DNA from: Epiperipatus broadwayi | Taxonomy: Eukaryota > Onychophora > Udeonychophora > Euonychophora > Peripatidae | DNA: 64,000 nucleotides | NCBI GenBank assembly: GCA_028023455.1 | Contig: JAQFVV010006221.1 | Span: 8,787,011 to 8,851,010 of the forward strand | Reading direction: 5' to 3' | Program-made: the position numbers and the translations under genes | Shown here: positions 48,130 through 59,907 of the stretch, piece by piece | Layout of the letters: every line of letters begins with the position of its first letter | Numbering within the stretch: position 1 is the stretch's first letter | The notes under the pieces: model-generated | Seen by the model: only the letters and a program-made list of their open reading frames with translations | The model's database searches: none | What the model was told of the DNA's origin: nothing

Positions 48130-49205
48130 TAATTTATTTACATATTTAAACTTATTTATGAAATATTTGAACAATATTTATTTTAAAAGTAAAAAAATAT
48201 TTGACTATAATTAGATTTTATTTGAAGGCAAACTGTAAAAACTGTAGTTATGATAAAGCAGAAATTGTTTTTATTGGCAAAAGGAATTTTTTCATAAATG
48301 TCAGTGAAGAAATTTTTTGTGTAATCTTAAGTTTTAAAACATATTTTCATTCTTTTATCATGTCTCAGCTAAAATTTGTTTCTAAAAATGGAATTCAAAT
48401 AAATATTTTATTCAATAATTTTTATGAATATCCAATATGAAAAGAACCATTGTGATCATTACATATGCAAAGTTCAATTTTATTTTTTAGAATGTCTTTG
48501 ATTTTAAACTTATATTTGTAATAAATACTGTAAAGAGTAATAAAATATGATATAGAATAATGATTTAATTGTAAAAATAAAATATTGCAAATATGACTGA
48601 TGTTATCATTAGGGTTTTTCAAATAAGAGCAGAAAGAGTTAGACCTTTAATGGGCTAAAGGAACAAATAGAAAAATATTTTTTATTAATTATAAAATTGT
48701 TAATTGCAGAATACCATCCATTTTAAACGCTATTAGAAATAAATTGTTCAAATAATATAAAAATGTTTTCATTTATGATAACATTCTGAAAATAAAATCA
48801 TACAAAAAAGTAATGCTTTTAAAATTGCAGCAATAAAGGTTAATATTCTTTTTTTCAACTAATGTATAAATAAGATCACACAAAAAGCTATAAAGTTATA
48901 AGTTTCCTCTATATTATGTAGGCATATCTTGAGTCTGAACAACTCAATTTCTGACACATTACTTATTCAAACAATCAAAATTCCTATTCATACTTTAACG
49001 TTTTGCCATGTTTTTTTCATCTTCTTTATTTAACCTTTAGTGGGGCTTGTTCTGTGCACCATGTATCTTCTTTTTCATTCAGTAACAATTTTTGAAACTC
49101 TTTATTCATATATTATTAATGGAGTAAAATAGTTTTCCCTGTGGTAATACTGTAAACAATTCTTATTTAATTTTATGATTATAAAACATGACCACAATGT
49201 TCATA
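48130..49205. other. AT-rich DNA, no gene recognised
   Basis: Small open frames on both strands show no family resemblance. Confidence 0.5.
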
Positions 49206-49209
49206 CTCA

Positions 49210-49312
49210 ACATCACACTAGATAGGGATTTTATGCACAAGCCTTCTGGCATCCATTGATTACTCTGTTTGGCACAGGGTGGCACTACTGTATGGAGAGT
49301 TTTGCCTTTGTT
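49210..49312 (+). repeat. Family B fragment (B6)
   Basis: Runs from ctagatagggattttatgca to ggcactactgtatggagagt and ttttgcc: the section of family B just 3' of the ribozyme. Truncated at both ends. Confidence 0.75.
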
Positions 49313-49314
49313 CA

Positions 49315-49980
49315 TACTCGACTTAATATTGTAACTGTCACACTTGATCCATCCTTTTTTTGCTTAAAACTACTTTATAATTAAAATTATATTTGAATAA
49401 TCAATCAACAAATAGAAGCATATAAATCTTTACAAATTTGAATTTATTGTTTTTCCAATTACTGCTTGTGTTAATTGAAATAATTTAAAATAATTTAAAT
49501 GTTTAATATATATATATATATTCATAATAAATTCTAAGTATAGTAGATTTTATTCTGTTTTTTCTTTTACTATCTATCATTTAATCTTATATTTATTTAT
49601 TTTACTTGTTTGTTTAATGTAAGTTTCAGAGAATATCCATGGCATAATATAATTACTGAGTTATGTTTTTAACTATTCAAAATAATTTTCAAAAAATCTG
49701 TTCCCTAATCTGTTGAAAAATGAAGATATGCCAGTGTATATAATTTTATTTAATTTGCAACCTACAAATATTATTTTATTCATTGATTTGGCCTTATATC
49801 TTGTTCCATTGGTGATAATTAATAAATAATCTACTGTACACATACAGAAAAGACAGATTCATTTATAAAATATATAGAAATACTTAAAACTTTCATTCCA
49901 TTACCCATTCGTGAAACATAAGAAAGATAACTGAATGAAGAACTAGCGCTTCTCAGTGGTCCAGTTAACAATCCCTTATA
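49315..49980. other. AT-rich spacer
   Basis: No supported feature. Confidence 0.45.
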
Positions 49981-49981
49981 C

Positions 49982-50431
49982 CAGGGGTGGCCAACTTTTG
50001 TGTTCATAAGTTCTACTTTTTATTTTTAAAATGTGTTGCGATCGACTTGTTTGTCATATGCATAGTCTAAGTGGAGGGACGTGTGAAATACATACTATTT
50101 TTATATATCTACCTAATAAAAAATAATTATTTAACGGGCCAAAAAACTCATGTCCGGGGGAATTAAAGCAACATTAACAATATTTATTAATTCAAATTAG
50201 CTACATTAAGTCAAGATTAAAAATATTATTTTTCAATAATGATAAGACTTAGTGGACTTCACCTATTCAGAATTGAAAAAAAAATTAGAACAATAATAAA
50301 AAAACTTGAAAATCTTGACTTAATTTGTTTCACTCGTTACCCGACAGCTCTTGCCAGATTGGTCTCGCGATCGACCAAAATTGGCTTTGTGATCGACCGG
50401 TGGATCACGATCGACTTGTTGGACACCTCTA
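49982..50431. mobile_element. hAT-type non-autonomous element with gatcgac repeats
   Basis: Left end CAGGGGTGGCCAACTTTTG and right end (inverse) TAGAGGTGTCCAACAAG form a diverged hAT terminal pair. gcgatcgac-type words recur just inside both ends. I find no convincing transposase domain or 8-bp target duplication, so the right boundary is approximate. Confidence 0.7.
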
Positions 50432-50434
50432 CGT

Positions 50435-51365
50435 TTTTGTTCAACATTTATCGATATCAAATTATTACTTTTGGTCCGCAAGTGTCAGATTTTCAGCACA
50501 GTTGTCAAAGAGGTGTGTGTGCAGAAAGATTGACACTGGCAGATTAAATTGTAATAATACGTACATGTTTTTTTTTTTTTTTAATGTTCGTAATATAATC
50601 TAATGATTTATACAAAAATGTTATTATATAATGTAAAATTTTAATCTATTTCTGTCTTTTTAAATAAAACTATGGATAGTTTCAGCTTTGGGGGGGGGGG
50701 GAGCTCTGATGCACAATGACATTTATATGTTTACATAATTACAAACATGTATAATGTAGAATTATTCATTTATAATATTTGATTCATCAAACAAAAAAAT
50801 CTCTGTCTATAAAATTTTCAAAATATTTTTTTAATTTAAAAATTATTTTGAAAACTTTAGAATAAAATAACTGTTAAGACTTTTAAAATTGGAAACTTAA
50901 CAGTTGTCAAAATTAATGAGTCTTCAAGCAACTATGGGAGCAGCGGTATTCCTTCTGCTACGCATTAAGCTAATGAAAAGTGTTCTAATCAGCAAGCTTC
51001 AGGTAATGAAACCACCATCAGAATTATGCAGCAATGCTTTTAATTGATTTTTTTTTTTTTTTTTTTTTTAAAAAAAAACATTAGTTGCTGCATTTTATAC
51101 AGTGATATTGCCATAAAAATCTGTTAAGAATAATTTGCATAATTTTAATTGCACAAATTATCATTTTCTGCATATATAAAAACATTTTTCTTTTTAAAAA
51201 AATCACTACATCTAATTAGTAAATTTGAATATTCTTTAATGCTTGATTAAAATTTTGAAAGCTCTAAGGACCACCAACCATTTCTTATTAAGCACACAAT
51301 AACTTGTTAGAAAATAAAACATTGTTGATATTTTATTAAACAATAAAGAGTAAATAAATAATTTT
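50435..51365. other. AT-rich spacer with poly-G run
   Basis: No gene. A G12-13 run lies near 50690-50702, and long T and A runs near 51047-51078. Confidence 0.45.
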
Positions 51366-51430
51366 GCATTGGTGGTCGAGAGGTCAGCGCGATTGCCTTG
51401 CACTTGCAGGCAGTTGCCCGGGTTGCGGGA
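51366..51430 (+). mobile_element. tRNA-derived SINE (family S), copy 6, 3'-truncated
   Basis: cattggtggtcgagaggtca (A-box region), gattgccttgcacttgcagg and cagttgcccgggttgcggga. It stops before the GATGC-TGACACATG tail. Confidence 0.7.
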
Positions 51431-51835
51431 TATAATAATTTTAAGTGATGGTAACACTATTAAATAGATCCCGCTGCTTTTAAAACGATTCTATTTAATT
51501 ATAAGAAACGTCTTGCAAATAATACTGAGAACGTCTTGCGCGGTTTGGAGCAATTGGTATCGGGAAGTCCTAGAATCGTTTCTGGCGCTCGAAATTCTTA
51601 TAACTTCCGAGCATTAAAGTCAAAAGCCTTTTATATATGTAATAATAAGATAGAAAACATTATTCTGTTTTTTTAACATAATTAATCAATTATTGGCTGA
51701 AAATAGTAGAGAATAAAAAGAATTATTAATTTATATTAAAAATTATGCGCAAACAACACATTTATATACTGCTGTGCTTAACATAAAAATAACCTTTGCG
51801 TAATCCCTTGCAGAACCACTTTGCAATATCCATTA
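51431..51835. other. Unassigned patch of moderate GC
   Basis: 51500-51610 is GC-richer than its surroundings (cttgcgcggtttggagcaat, ttctggcgctcgaaattc). It is neither coding nor a repeat seen elsewhere in this window. It may be an unrecognised element or the flank of the adjacent SINE. Confidence 0.35.
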
Positions 51836-51837
51836 AA

Positions 51838-52170
51838 TATATAGAGTATATGAGCACAGACTTTCACACGACCCACCACTCTCCACTCTATCTCATAACA
51901 CAGATACACTTGAACACATATATGTCGAAAAGATAAATAATCACCAATATATGTATTTCATGCTAAACCAACAATCATCAGTTGGTCCAGATTACTATCT
52001 CCACACATATATGCTATGAGTGCTCAGATATATATTAAGATAGCCAATCCTTATACTTTAATGGACAGGTTTCAATCTATTTCACACTCCAACTCTTCAA
52101 CTATCCATCCAATTGAAAATCTGGTGATGGAATGCTCAAAGGTCACCCAGAGGCCGAGATTCTATTAAAA
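51838..52170 (-). repeat. Family A copy A7
   Basis: Minus-strand single copy with the 5' part (52165-52000, including ggccgagattct and aattggatggatag), the ribozyme motif (51994-51938) and the tRNA-like 3' part down to gtgctcatatactctat. It aligns with A2 without the MITE and so gives the uninterrupted family structure. Confidence 0.82.
51938..51994 (-). ncRNA. Hammerhead-ribozyme-like motif HHR-A7
   Basis: TAATC, bulge, ACCAA, CTGATGA, stem II TGTT/AGCA (one G-T wobble), GAAA, TACATATA, TTGGT, GATTA. It is identical to HHR-A2 except for the wobble in stem II. Confidence 0.8.
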
Positions 52171-52174
52171 AAAG

Positions 52175-53655
52175 AATAAAGCCAAGAGCTTATCTTCCCT
52201 TATTCATTCTCTTTTTAAACCTAGCTAGATACTAATATATTTATCAATAATTGAATTGATAGCTAGATTAGTTATCATCTAATTATTGGTCAGTCGTTGG
52301 GTATTTAGCTACCTTAGCTAAATAGTAAAATGAGACAGATATTATATAATTGAGTGATTGAAACAAATTCATCATATTACAACATGCACTTTTTTAATAT
52401 GGCTTTTATTATTGAATAATTATTGAGAATAAGTTATTGTTAAAGATGACTTTTATAAAGCAAATTCATTATATAACATTTAAAAAATTTAATACAGATT
52501 GGCCTACCTAAAGAAAACTAGTTGGATTAAAATGCACATTTGAGGTTATTGGTACTTTCCCCTACTATCTATAACCATATGTTTGAAATGTAAGAATAAA
52601 CATTGATTATAATTTCTAAAAAATAGAAGATTGTGTCTCGTGAGAAAAACGTGAATATTCAAAAGATGTAAACAAATAAGAAACTATGTAAATTTAAATT
52701 TAAAGTCTACATCTAAGAATTAAAAAAAAATATAATTTTTAATTCAATAAAAACGATAAATAATCATTTGTGAATATAACTTTTTATATGTACTGGAAGA
52801 CTGAAGTAGTAACATTTAAAATAATAGTTCTTTCCCTTTCATTTAAATAGAGAAAATACTATAGAGTATATATACACTCATTTGACATTCGTTTTACTAA
52901 AAAAAAATATCCGTTTCTTTTTTTTTTTTTTGGTGTACATTAATTTTTTTTTAACATGTACAGACATTCTTTTTTTTTTTTTTTTTAAATAAATACTTTT
53001 AAAGATTTTTTTTAATCACAAATTTAAAATAAAAAAACGAAGATTCTGTGACATTGTTTGTTGCTATTTATGGTTATAGTGTATATTAATAAATAAATAT
53101 TAATATTGGTCTACAGCTTTTATTATTAATAGTAATCCTGTAATTTATTGATTACAATAAATATTAATAACTGCTCACATTTTCATTACTATTACAAATA
53201 AAATGATATAATAAATGTAAATAATTTTCACCACAAAAATTTATTGAATCCAATTAACTATTATTTCAAATTTATTTTCCAGAAGATTGTTACATTATCA
53301 TTACTTTTCAAATAAAAAGAAAATTAGAAAGCAGCAGTTTGTGCAATACCCATATATACACATACACAAATTGTACATATAGTCAGTTAATAAATTGTAT
53401 TGACACTTTCAATTTAATATTTGTTAATTGTATTTTTAGTAAACATTGGGAACAAATTTGGGTACTGTTTAATAATCAAAGACATTGAAGATAATTTACT
53501 ATTATTTACTATTACAACAATAAAGTAAATTTTTAAATTATTTTATTATTATATAGATATGTTTTTTTACAGAATCAGCGCCACCAAGCGATGTATAGTG
53601 GCTAATTAAACAGTACTGCTATTTTTATGCTTATCTATCAAAATTTACAATTTAC
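52175..53655. other. AT-rich DNA, no gene recognised
   Basis: Long T runs near 52919-52931 and 52971-52986. No supported feature. Confidence 0.5.
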
Positions 53656-53657
53656 TA

Positions 53658-53762
53658 GTTTTTTTTTCATATGTCATAACATCGGCCGGGAAGCGAACCT
53701 GCAACAACTGCCTGCAACCAACTGCTTGCTTTCAAGGTGGTTGCGCTGACCTCTCGGCTATA
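53658..53762 (-). mobile_element. tRNA-derived SINE (family S), copy 7
   Basis: Minus strand: tagccgagaggtcagcgcaa (A-box region), ccaccttgaaagcaagcagt, a GTTCGCTTCCCGGCCGATG B-box region and tgttatgacatatg with an A tail. Confidence 0.8.
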
Positions 53763-53764
53763 TA

Positions 53765-54810
53765 AAATTAATAATTTTAAACATGTGGTATGTAATTACT
53801 ATGATAGTAAAATAATATATATATATACTCTATTTCACATATACACACCCTTTTTTTTCAAAAAATAAGTGAGAAATATTTTGAAAAATAATTCCTGAAT
53901 TTTACTTAAAGCTAGTGATAACATTGTTCTTTCTGTGTACAGAATTTTAACGAATAATGTTGTATTATTTATATATATCATTATTTATTTCTTACAGTCT
54001 TATACAATGATGGATTTGGCTGTTAGAAGGCTTAAAGATTACTGGTACATCTGCTGTTGTTGTAATTATAACTTCTTTTTTTTTATATAAAAGAATAAAA
54101 AAAAAAAATTTTTAATTAATAATTTTTTTTAAAATTAATACCCAAAACCAAGTACTTTGGTAATAATATAGGACAAAAGAGAACAATATATCAGTATTTA
54201 AAATAGTGGAATTCCAATAATGTAAGCAGTAGCAGTTACATTCAAAAGATAATATACCTGATTTATAGATTCTCTGATTATGCATGTTATATTTTATTAA
54301 TTTTAAATAACTCCATACCAAAAATAGTTATTAAATATATAGTGCTGATAATATAGTATACAAAAATATTTTAAAATAATATCTATATATGCAAGCTATA
54401 AGAATTCTTTAGAAATCAGAGCTTTATAATCATTTTAATAAACTTGCAAACAACATCCTTTGCATTAATCTATACACTAGATGAAAATACATCATCTTCA
54501 TCCAGCATCCAAATAAATCATTGATATTTCATAAATGTAAAATGTTTTATTAGTGGTGATCTTAGTAAAACCTCAATAGTTTCAGATAACAATGAGTACA
54601 TAAATTTTATTAATTTTAACAATTTGTTATTAAAATCTTACATGGATAACAGATTAATCATTACTATTTTGTAGTGATAAAGCAATATGTTAGTGATAAT
54701 CTTAGCAAAGTCTTAATCTTAGCAGCTGATACTTTCAGATAATATACATATAAATTGTATTAATTTCAATAGCTCTGCAAATAGACAATATATTGTTAAA
54801 ATCAATAGAA
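53765..54810. other. AT-rich spacer
   Basis: No supported feature. Confidence 0.45.
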
Positions 54811-54814
54811 TTTA

Positions 54815-55118
54815 CATGGGTATTTGTATTAGACCTGCTGCCTGTGTTTGCAACAAATACCATATCTTTCTCCAGTGTGGTGGGGATGGGGTGTTGGTGT
54901 TTGCAGGAACAGAATACTGTATTAAAAAGTCAAATTTTTAACAACATGAAAAGTATAAAATACACAAAAATAATAAACACATTACAATACTAAATAAAAA
55001 CAGGTAGTTGTAACTTTTTAATACAGCATTCTGCAATTGCAATCCCCCCCCCCATTAGGTACAGAATTCTGCCATTGCAAACATGGGTAGCAGATTTAAT
55101 ATGTAAGTACTCTTACAC
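54815..55118. repeat. Family E foldback, copy E2
   Basis: Left end gtatttgtattagacctgct, right end agcagatttaatatgtaagt, inner gtttgcaacaaataccata against cagaattctgccattgcaaa, with a poly-C run near 55044. It aligns with E1 but has a longer AT-rich centre. Confidence 0.8.
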
Positions 55119-55119
55119 G

Positions 55120-56720
55120 TAGTCATTTGAAGCTGTGAGTAGTTTGAAACTTTACTATAAACATTACTATAAGTGAGGATGTGGGTGTTTGTAAGTTGAT
55201 TTTTAGAAAGTCTGATTGATTCACTTATGAAGATTTTTTTTTCAGAAAATATTATGTTAAATTATACCATTGGGGGGGGGGGCAAATTTTGGGATACGTT
55301 AATTTGCAAGGTATATTTATGATTTTGTAAGTTGTAATGCATTAGTCATTACTCTTTCAGATAAAATAAAAGCATCTGCAATTTCTTACACGAATTAATA
55401 ATTTTGTTCATCTCTAGATAACATTTACAGAAGAATCCTGACTTATATAAATGGACTGGTCCAGACCTCTACTTGGAAGTTGAAATATATGCTATTTGAA
55501 ATAATGTTTTATAGTATATATCACCCACAATAATAATGCAGTAATAGTAATAAAATTCTAATAATAATGAGATTAATATTTTATTGGACATTTTTAAAGA
55601 TGTACTACAAAAACCATGAATAGAAAGTAGTATAAAAATACTCACAAAAGCATATAGAAAGTTTAGGTTTTTTTGTGTAAATATGCAATGACAACTTGGA
55701 TTTAGATAATCCAAAATTCTTTTACATATCGTTTAAGAACATTCAGCAACCTAAGTACTCATGGTCCATATTAAATATAAATGGAATTTAAGACTTCGCC
55801 TATGTACTAAGGAAAGGCTATTCATTAACGACTTTAATTGAAACAAGTCAGATAATTACATTATTTAAAATGTAGTGAAATAATACAACAATATGAATCA
55901 ATAAAAATTTATGGTCAAAGTTTATCCATCCAAGCAAGAAGCACTCTAAAGATTATATTCGACATATCATGTGTGAAAACTTGATAGTCAGTTTAATGAA
56001 ATGTTTCGTGATCTCAATTAATTTTGACATTTCATTCACTTGAATTGAATTTTTTTAGTAAGCTCTGCATATCTATGTTTTTTGTCAGACTCCAGCAGTA
56101 ATACCGATTACAGGGAATTATAAAAAAACTCAGATATCAACAAATTTCGAGGAAAAAACCATATAAAATATATAATAGTAATAAAAGTGCTTTAAGAAGT
56201 ACGAGATTATCATTCTATATATCAACATAAGAAAAATAATTTAATATTATGCTAAAATATAGCCATTATACTAATTAAATGAAAAAGTAACTATAGGATA
56301 AAAGTATTTCTGGAAGTAATTTTTAAAAAACAATATATATATAGTGTATTTTTTTAATAAAAAAAAAGTTATCGAGCTTTTTAAAATTCCACTTTACAAG
56401 CAACAATAAAAAGTGATAAATCAAATGTATATATAAATTAAAGAAGTAAAACCACTTATAAAAACTGTCTTACAAAACTTCTACAATAAATTTCATATTT
56501 GTTTTATAGCGCGCATGCTTCAAACATATCGTTTTTATATTATTATTATTTATATTATTATTCTGTATTATCTTCAACAACATATTTTTTTTTCATTAAC
56601 TTTTTTTTTTTAATCCTAAAGCTTATTCTTCTTCTCTTAAAAAAAACTCATAACGCAATCATTTATTAATATTGTTAAGAATATATACTTGCCAAAAAAT
56701 ACATTACAAAGATCAAATAG
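55120..56720. other. AT-rich DNA, no gene recognised
   Basis: No supported feature apart from homopolymer runs (G10 near 55273). Confidence 0.5.
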
Positions 56721-56723
56721 TCA

Positions 56724-56830
56724 TGCGTTGGTGATCGAGTGGTCAGTACAGCTGCCTTTCAAGCAGTTGTCCCGGGTTTGCGAGTTCGCTTCCCGGGCGA
56801 TGCTTTGACACATCAAAAAAAAAAAAAAAA
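56724..56830 (+). mobile_element. tRNA-derived SINE (family S), copy 8, best preserved
   Basis: GCGTTGGTGATCGAGTGGTC (A box TGATCGAGTGG), AGCTGCCTTTCAAGCAG (anticodon-arm-like hairpin), GCGAGTTCGCTTCCCGG (B box), GATGCTTTGACACATC and an A16 tail. This is the reference copy for the family here. It is derived from a tRNA but has no aminoacyl-stem pairing, so it is not a working tRNA gene. Confidence 0.88.
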
Positions 56831-56834
56831 CTAT

Positions 56835-57215
56835 ATTTAATAAAACTGCCTATACAAAAAAAATATCCAATCTATTTTACTGTATTTGAAAAAAAAAAAA
56901 GACATTAAATGAACTATTCAGATATCGATGAAAATAAAATTAAAAATTGATCCTCCAAAAATGATGATGTGGAACAAATCAGGCTCGGTGATTTCACACC
57001 TTTATACGTATCAATTTTTGCGAAACTGCTTTAAGCACGTGTAGACATATATTTGTGCATAAGCATTTTTCAAATGCTCTGGAAAATAGTCTCAGGAGTA
57101 GATTAACTTGTTAGTACAGAAGTAATACTCAAAAAAAAAAAAAGGAGATAAGACGTAATTAAGTGAAATTATTGCAATCTTTATTTATACTTAAATCCTA
57201 GTTTTTCAAACATTT
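56835..57215. other. AT-rich spacer
   Basis: No supported feature. Confidence 0.4.
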
Positions 57216-57219
57216 AACC

Positions 57220-57442
57220 ATGAGTATTGAATGTCTTTAGAAAAAATTAACTTTATTTAAATATTCCAAATATATTCAACTGTTAGTAATAAAACATCAA
57301 ACAGGTCAGTATATACACAATGTTTCAAGAGGTATTATTCTCTCCTCTTCTTCAGGTGTTTGATGTGCTATTACTAACAGTTGAATGTATTTTTGGAATA
57401 TTTAAATAAAGTTAAATTTTCCTAAAGACATCTAATACTCAT
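57220..57442. repeat. Foldback H
   Basis: Arms of about 85 bp (atgagtattgaatgtcttta, aactttatttaaatattcca, caactgttagtaataaaaca) are inverted around a loop with caatgtttcaagaggtatta and cctcttcttcaggtgtttga. A similar loop motif occurs alone at 59540-59575. Non-coding. Confidence 0.82.
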
Positions 57443-57444
57443 AT

Positions 57445-57885
57445 TAGATGATGGAAATAGTCCAATATAAAAATACAATTAGAGCACCATCATCATAAAC
57501 CTTCAGGAAAACATTTAACCATGAGATGTGTTATTTATTTTTTATCCTAATAACTCGTATAAAATCCCTATTTTTTGCCTGTTGTCTGGATGTTTTCTGC
57601 AATACTGTTTAATTGGTTGCTTTAACAAATTCCTTTTTTTAATTGGTCGCTTTAACAAATTACAAAATGACATATTTGATAGCATAAAAAAAATTAATAA
57701 ATAACTATGCCTAACTAATTGTAATTTATATTACGAGCATTTTATGAAAATGAAATAATTCCACTCTTTACATTTAATAATCATTTTTAATGTAATAGTA
57801 ATATTAGCGATTTAGCCAATGCACATGCGCTTTAAAAATAAATGATAAATTAATACTCAATTTTTCCAGACACGCGAAATAGTAT
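57445..57885. other. AT-rich spacer
   Basis: A local tandem pair near 57607-57660 (taattggtcgctttaacaaa-type, about 38-bp period). Otherwise nothing. Confidence 0.4.
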
Positions 57886-57965
57886 TTTAGATAGAATGGA
57901 ATGAATCCACCCATTCTTTCAACCCAAACGTTTATGTATGGGCAAATCTTAAGTGTGTGGAAATG
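57886..57965 (-). repeat. Family R fragment
   Basis: The same unit as in 307-1003: atgggcaaatcttaag, the hairpin with stem AGAATGG/CCATTCT and loop aatgaatccac. The stem differs from the other copies by a paired T-to-C and A-to-G change. It abuts the Tigger fragment. Confidence 0.7.
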
Positions 57966-58525
57966 AGAGCTGAAGATGGACATTGAAGAAACACCTGAAG
58001 ATATCACAACTGAAATAGTCAATAAAATGAATGATTTAAATTTAGCTGACACTGATAAAGATATTGATGAATTAATGCAATCTCTCTCAGAATCTCAGTC
58101 AAATGAAGACTTGATTAAAGTACAAGAGATGAATGAAATACAAAATGAAGAACCTGATAATGAACGTATTGTTAAGAGCTTGACAATCAAGAATATTAAT
58201 GATGCTTTAGTGCATCTTGACAAATTTTTGACCACCATGGAAGAATGTGATCTCAATGGAGAGTGTATATTTTGTGTAGGAAGAGCAATAAAAAAAGGCA
58301 CACAATGTTACAGAATTCTTTATCAAGAGGAGAAAAGAATATTCAATTAACTCTTGATAAATTTGTAAACAAAACTCCAGATACTAATCAATAAAAAATA
58401 AATAGTTTATTTTGAAAACCCTTTTTGATGCTTTTTTTTTTTTTTACATACCTCTATTTTCAAACAATTTTAACTTCCAAACACAAGTCAGGAACCAATT
58501 AAGTTCGTAACTAGGGGACTGCCTG
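57966..58525 (+). pseudogene. Tigger/pogo-like transposase C-terminus with 3' terminal repeat
   Basis: A 124-codon frame (57976-58350) matches the tail after the DDE domain of Tigger-like transposases: ITTEIVNKMNDLNL, DIDELMQSLSE, EDLIKVQE, LVHLDKFLTTMEECD and a final CYRILYQEEKR. The expected ending QLTLDKFVNK lies just downstream in another frame, so a small indel separates it. The element then ends in aagttcgtaactaggggact (58501-58520) plus gcctg, a Tigger-type terminal inverted repeat, followed by TA (58526-58527) as expected for TA-inserting elements. The DNA-binding and catalytic parts are missing. Confidence 0.85.
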
Positions 58526-58527
58526 TA

Positions 58528-59795
58528 TTTATGATTTAAATCGACCTTAATTTTGAAACATTTAGAAAGATTCAAGTTTTAGATTAAAGTTATAGTGTGG
58601 GTGATTTTTTTTTTTTAAAAAAAAACAACAATATAAAATGTCACCCCTTCTTTTTGATAAATCCAATATTATATTAAGCAAATATCGATTGATTTGTACC
58701 TTGGGAGTACATATAAATTTCAATCCCCAGAATTGACAAAATTCTAGAAGTGCTGACCCCCCCCCCCCACATACATTAAGATATATAGTTCCCGAAAATA
58801 AGATGAATAAGACAATTTTTTTTTTAAAAACAATCATCAGTTGTTTATCAACACAAAATATTGACTCAATAAATATATTCTTTTACAGATTTTTGTCTTC
58901 TAAATAAAATATCATTTAGCTTAAAGCTATAATCAATCACTGGGAAATGTATTGCCACGTGTTCAGACATTAAGGCGAAAATTATTCATTTCCTAATTAA
59001 ATATCTTTTTTTCTTTGTTTCTTAAAAAAAAAAAGCATTCGTTGTATTGTAAATAATTCTCCTGAAATCAATTAATGGTGCACTTAATGGTTTTACTTAG
59101 AAAATAAAAGTGATGGAAGCAGGAATTGCTTCGAATTCTTGATTATCTGCTGAGCTTTTCAAGTCATGTTCTCTTCAGAGTCAAGAAGACAGATAGATGA
59201 TACAAATTTACAACTTTTTAAAAAGAAAAAAAAAGATGTAAGATCTAATCAAGCCTTAGAAATGAGGTTATCGAATAAAGCAAGTACATGTATAAAATAC
59301 AATTGGCAGAACTTATTACTAAGACAACAAACAACAACAAAATAATTTGTAGTATATATATATATATATCAATTTTCAACATTAAATAATACAACCAAAA
59401 TAAAAAAATATATGTAAATATAATAAATGAATAAATTATTCAATAAAACATGTGTGTTTTTAACGAGGATAGGTGCTTGGAAAGTCATGTGACATACGAA
59501 CAAGTTTTTTTAAATCCCCAACACAACACACCGTTTCGAGTAGTAGTATTTTCCATTCTTTTTCAGGTGTTGCTGGTCTGACCACTGATAATATTAGCAT
59601 AGGAGTCGAACTTATACCTTTAGATTCTTGAATATCGAATTTTAAGGCAACATTCTAATCAATTAACTATATGTTGTTGTATTTTTTTTAAAAAAAACGG
59701 CACTGATTAAGAAAACAATAGAAATAATTACCAAAATTTGTAACCCATTTTTGCAACTATTACTTTATTATGAATCTTTGAAAACCAGGCAGCTC
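58528..59795. other. AT-rich DNA with a short H-like motif
   Basis: 59530-59585 (caccgtttcgagtagtagta, then tctttttcaggtgttgctgg) resembles the loop of foldback H. Poly-C near 58749-58759. No coding sequence recognised. Confidence 0.4.
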
Positions 59796-59796
59796 T

Positions 59797-59905
59797 TCAC
59801 AAACCTGGAATTTAATTGTAAATATAAGGGATTTGAACTCAGAATTTTAAGCAACCTTCAACTATCCACACTATCTCATACAACTAATACACATGAACAC
59901 GATAA
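59797..59905 (-). repeat. Family A fragment, tRNA-like part only (A9)
   Basis: ataagggatttgaactcaga, ctatccacactatctcatac and aatacacatgaacac match the B-box side of A4. The ribozyme half is missing. Confidence 0.65.
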
Positions 59906-59907
59906 CA

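Noticed and set aside
56724-56830. Functional tRNA gene
   Set aside because: A- and B-box-like sequences are present, but there is no acceptor-stem pairing and the A tail with dispersed copies shows it is a SINE.
57804-58301. Minus-strand frames opposite the Tigger fragment
   Set aside because: Antisense of a recognised transposase tail; no independent support.
58828-58845. CTGATGATTG on the minus strand, resembling the family A ribozyme start
   Set aside because: It runs into a T/A homopolymer with no stem II partner or GAAA; too short to be a copy.
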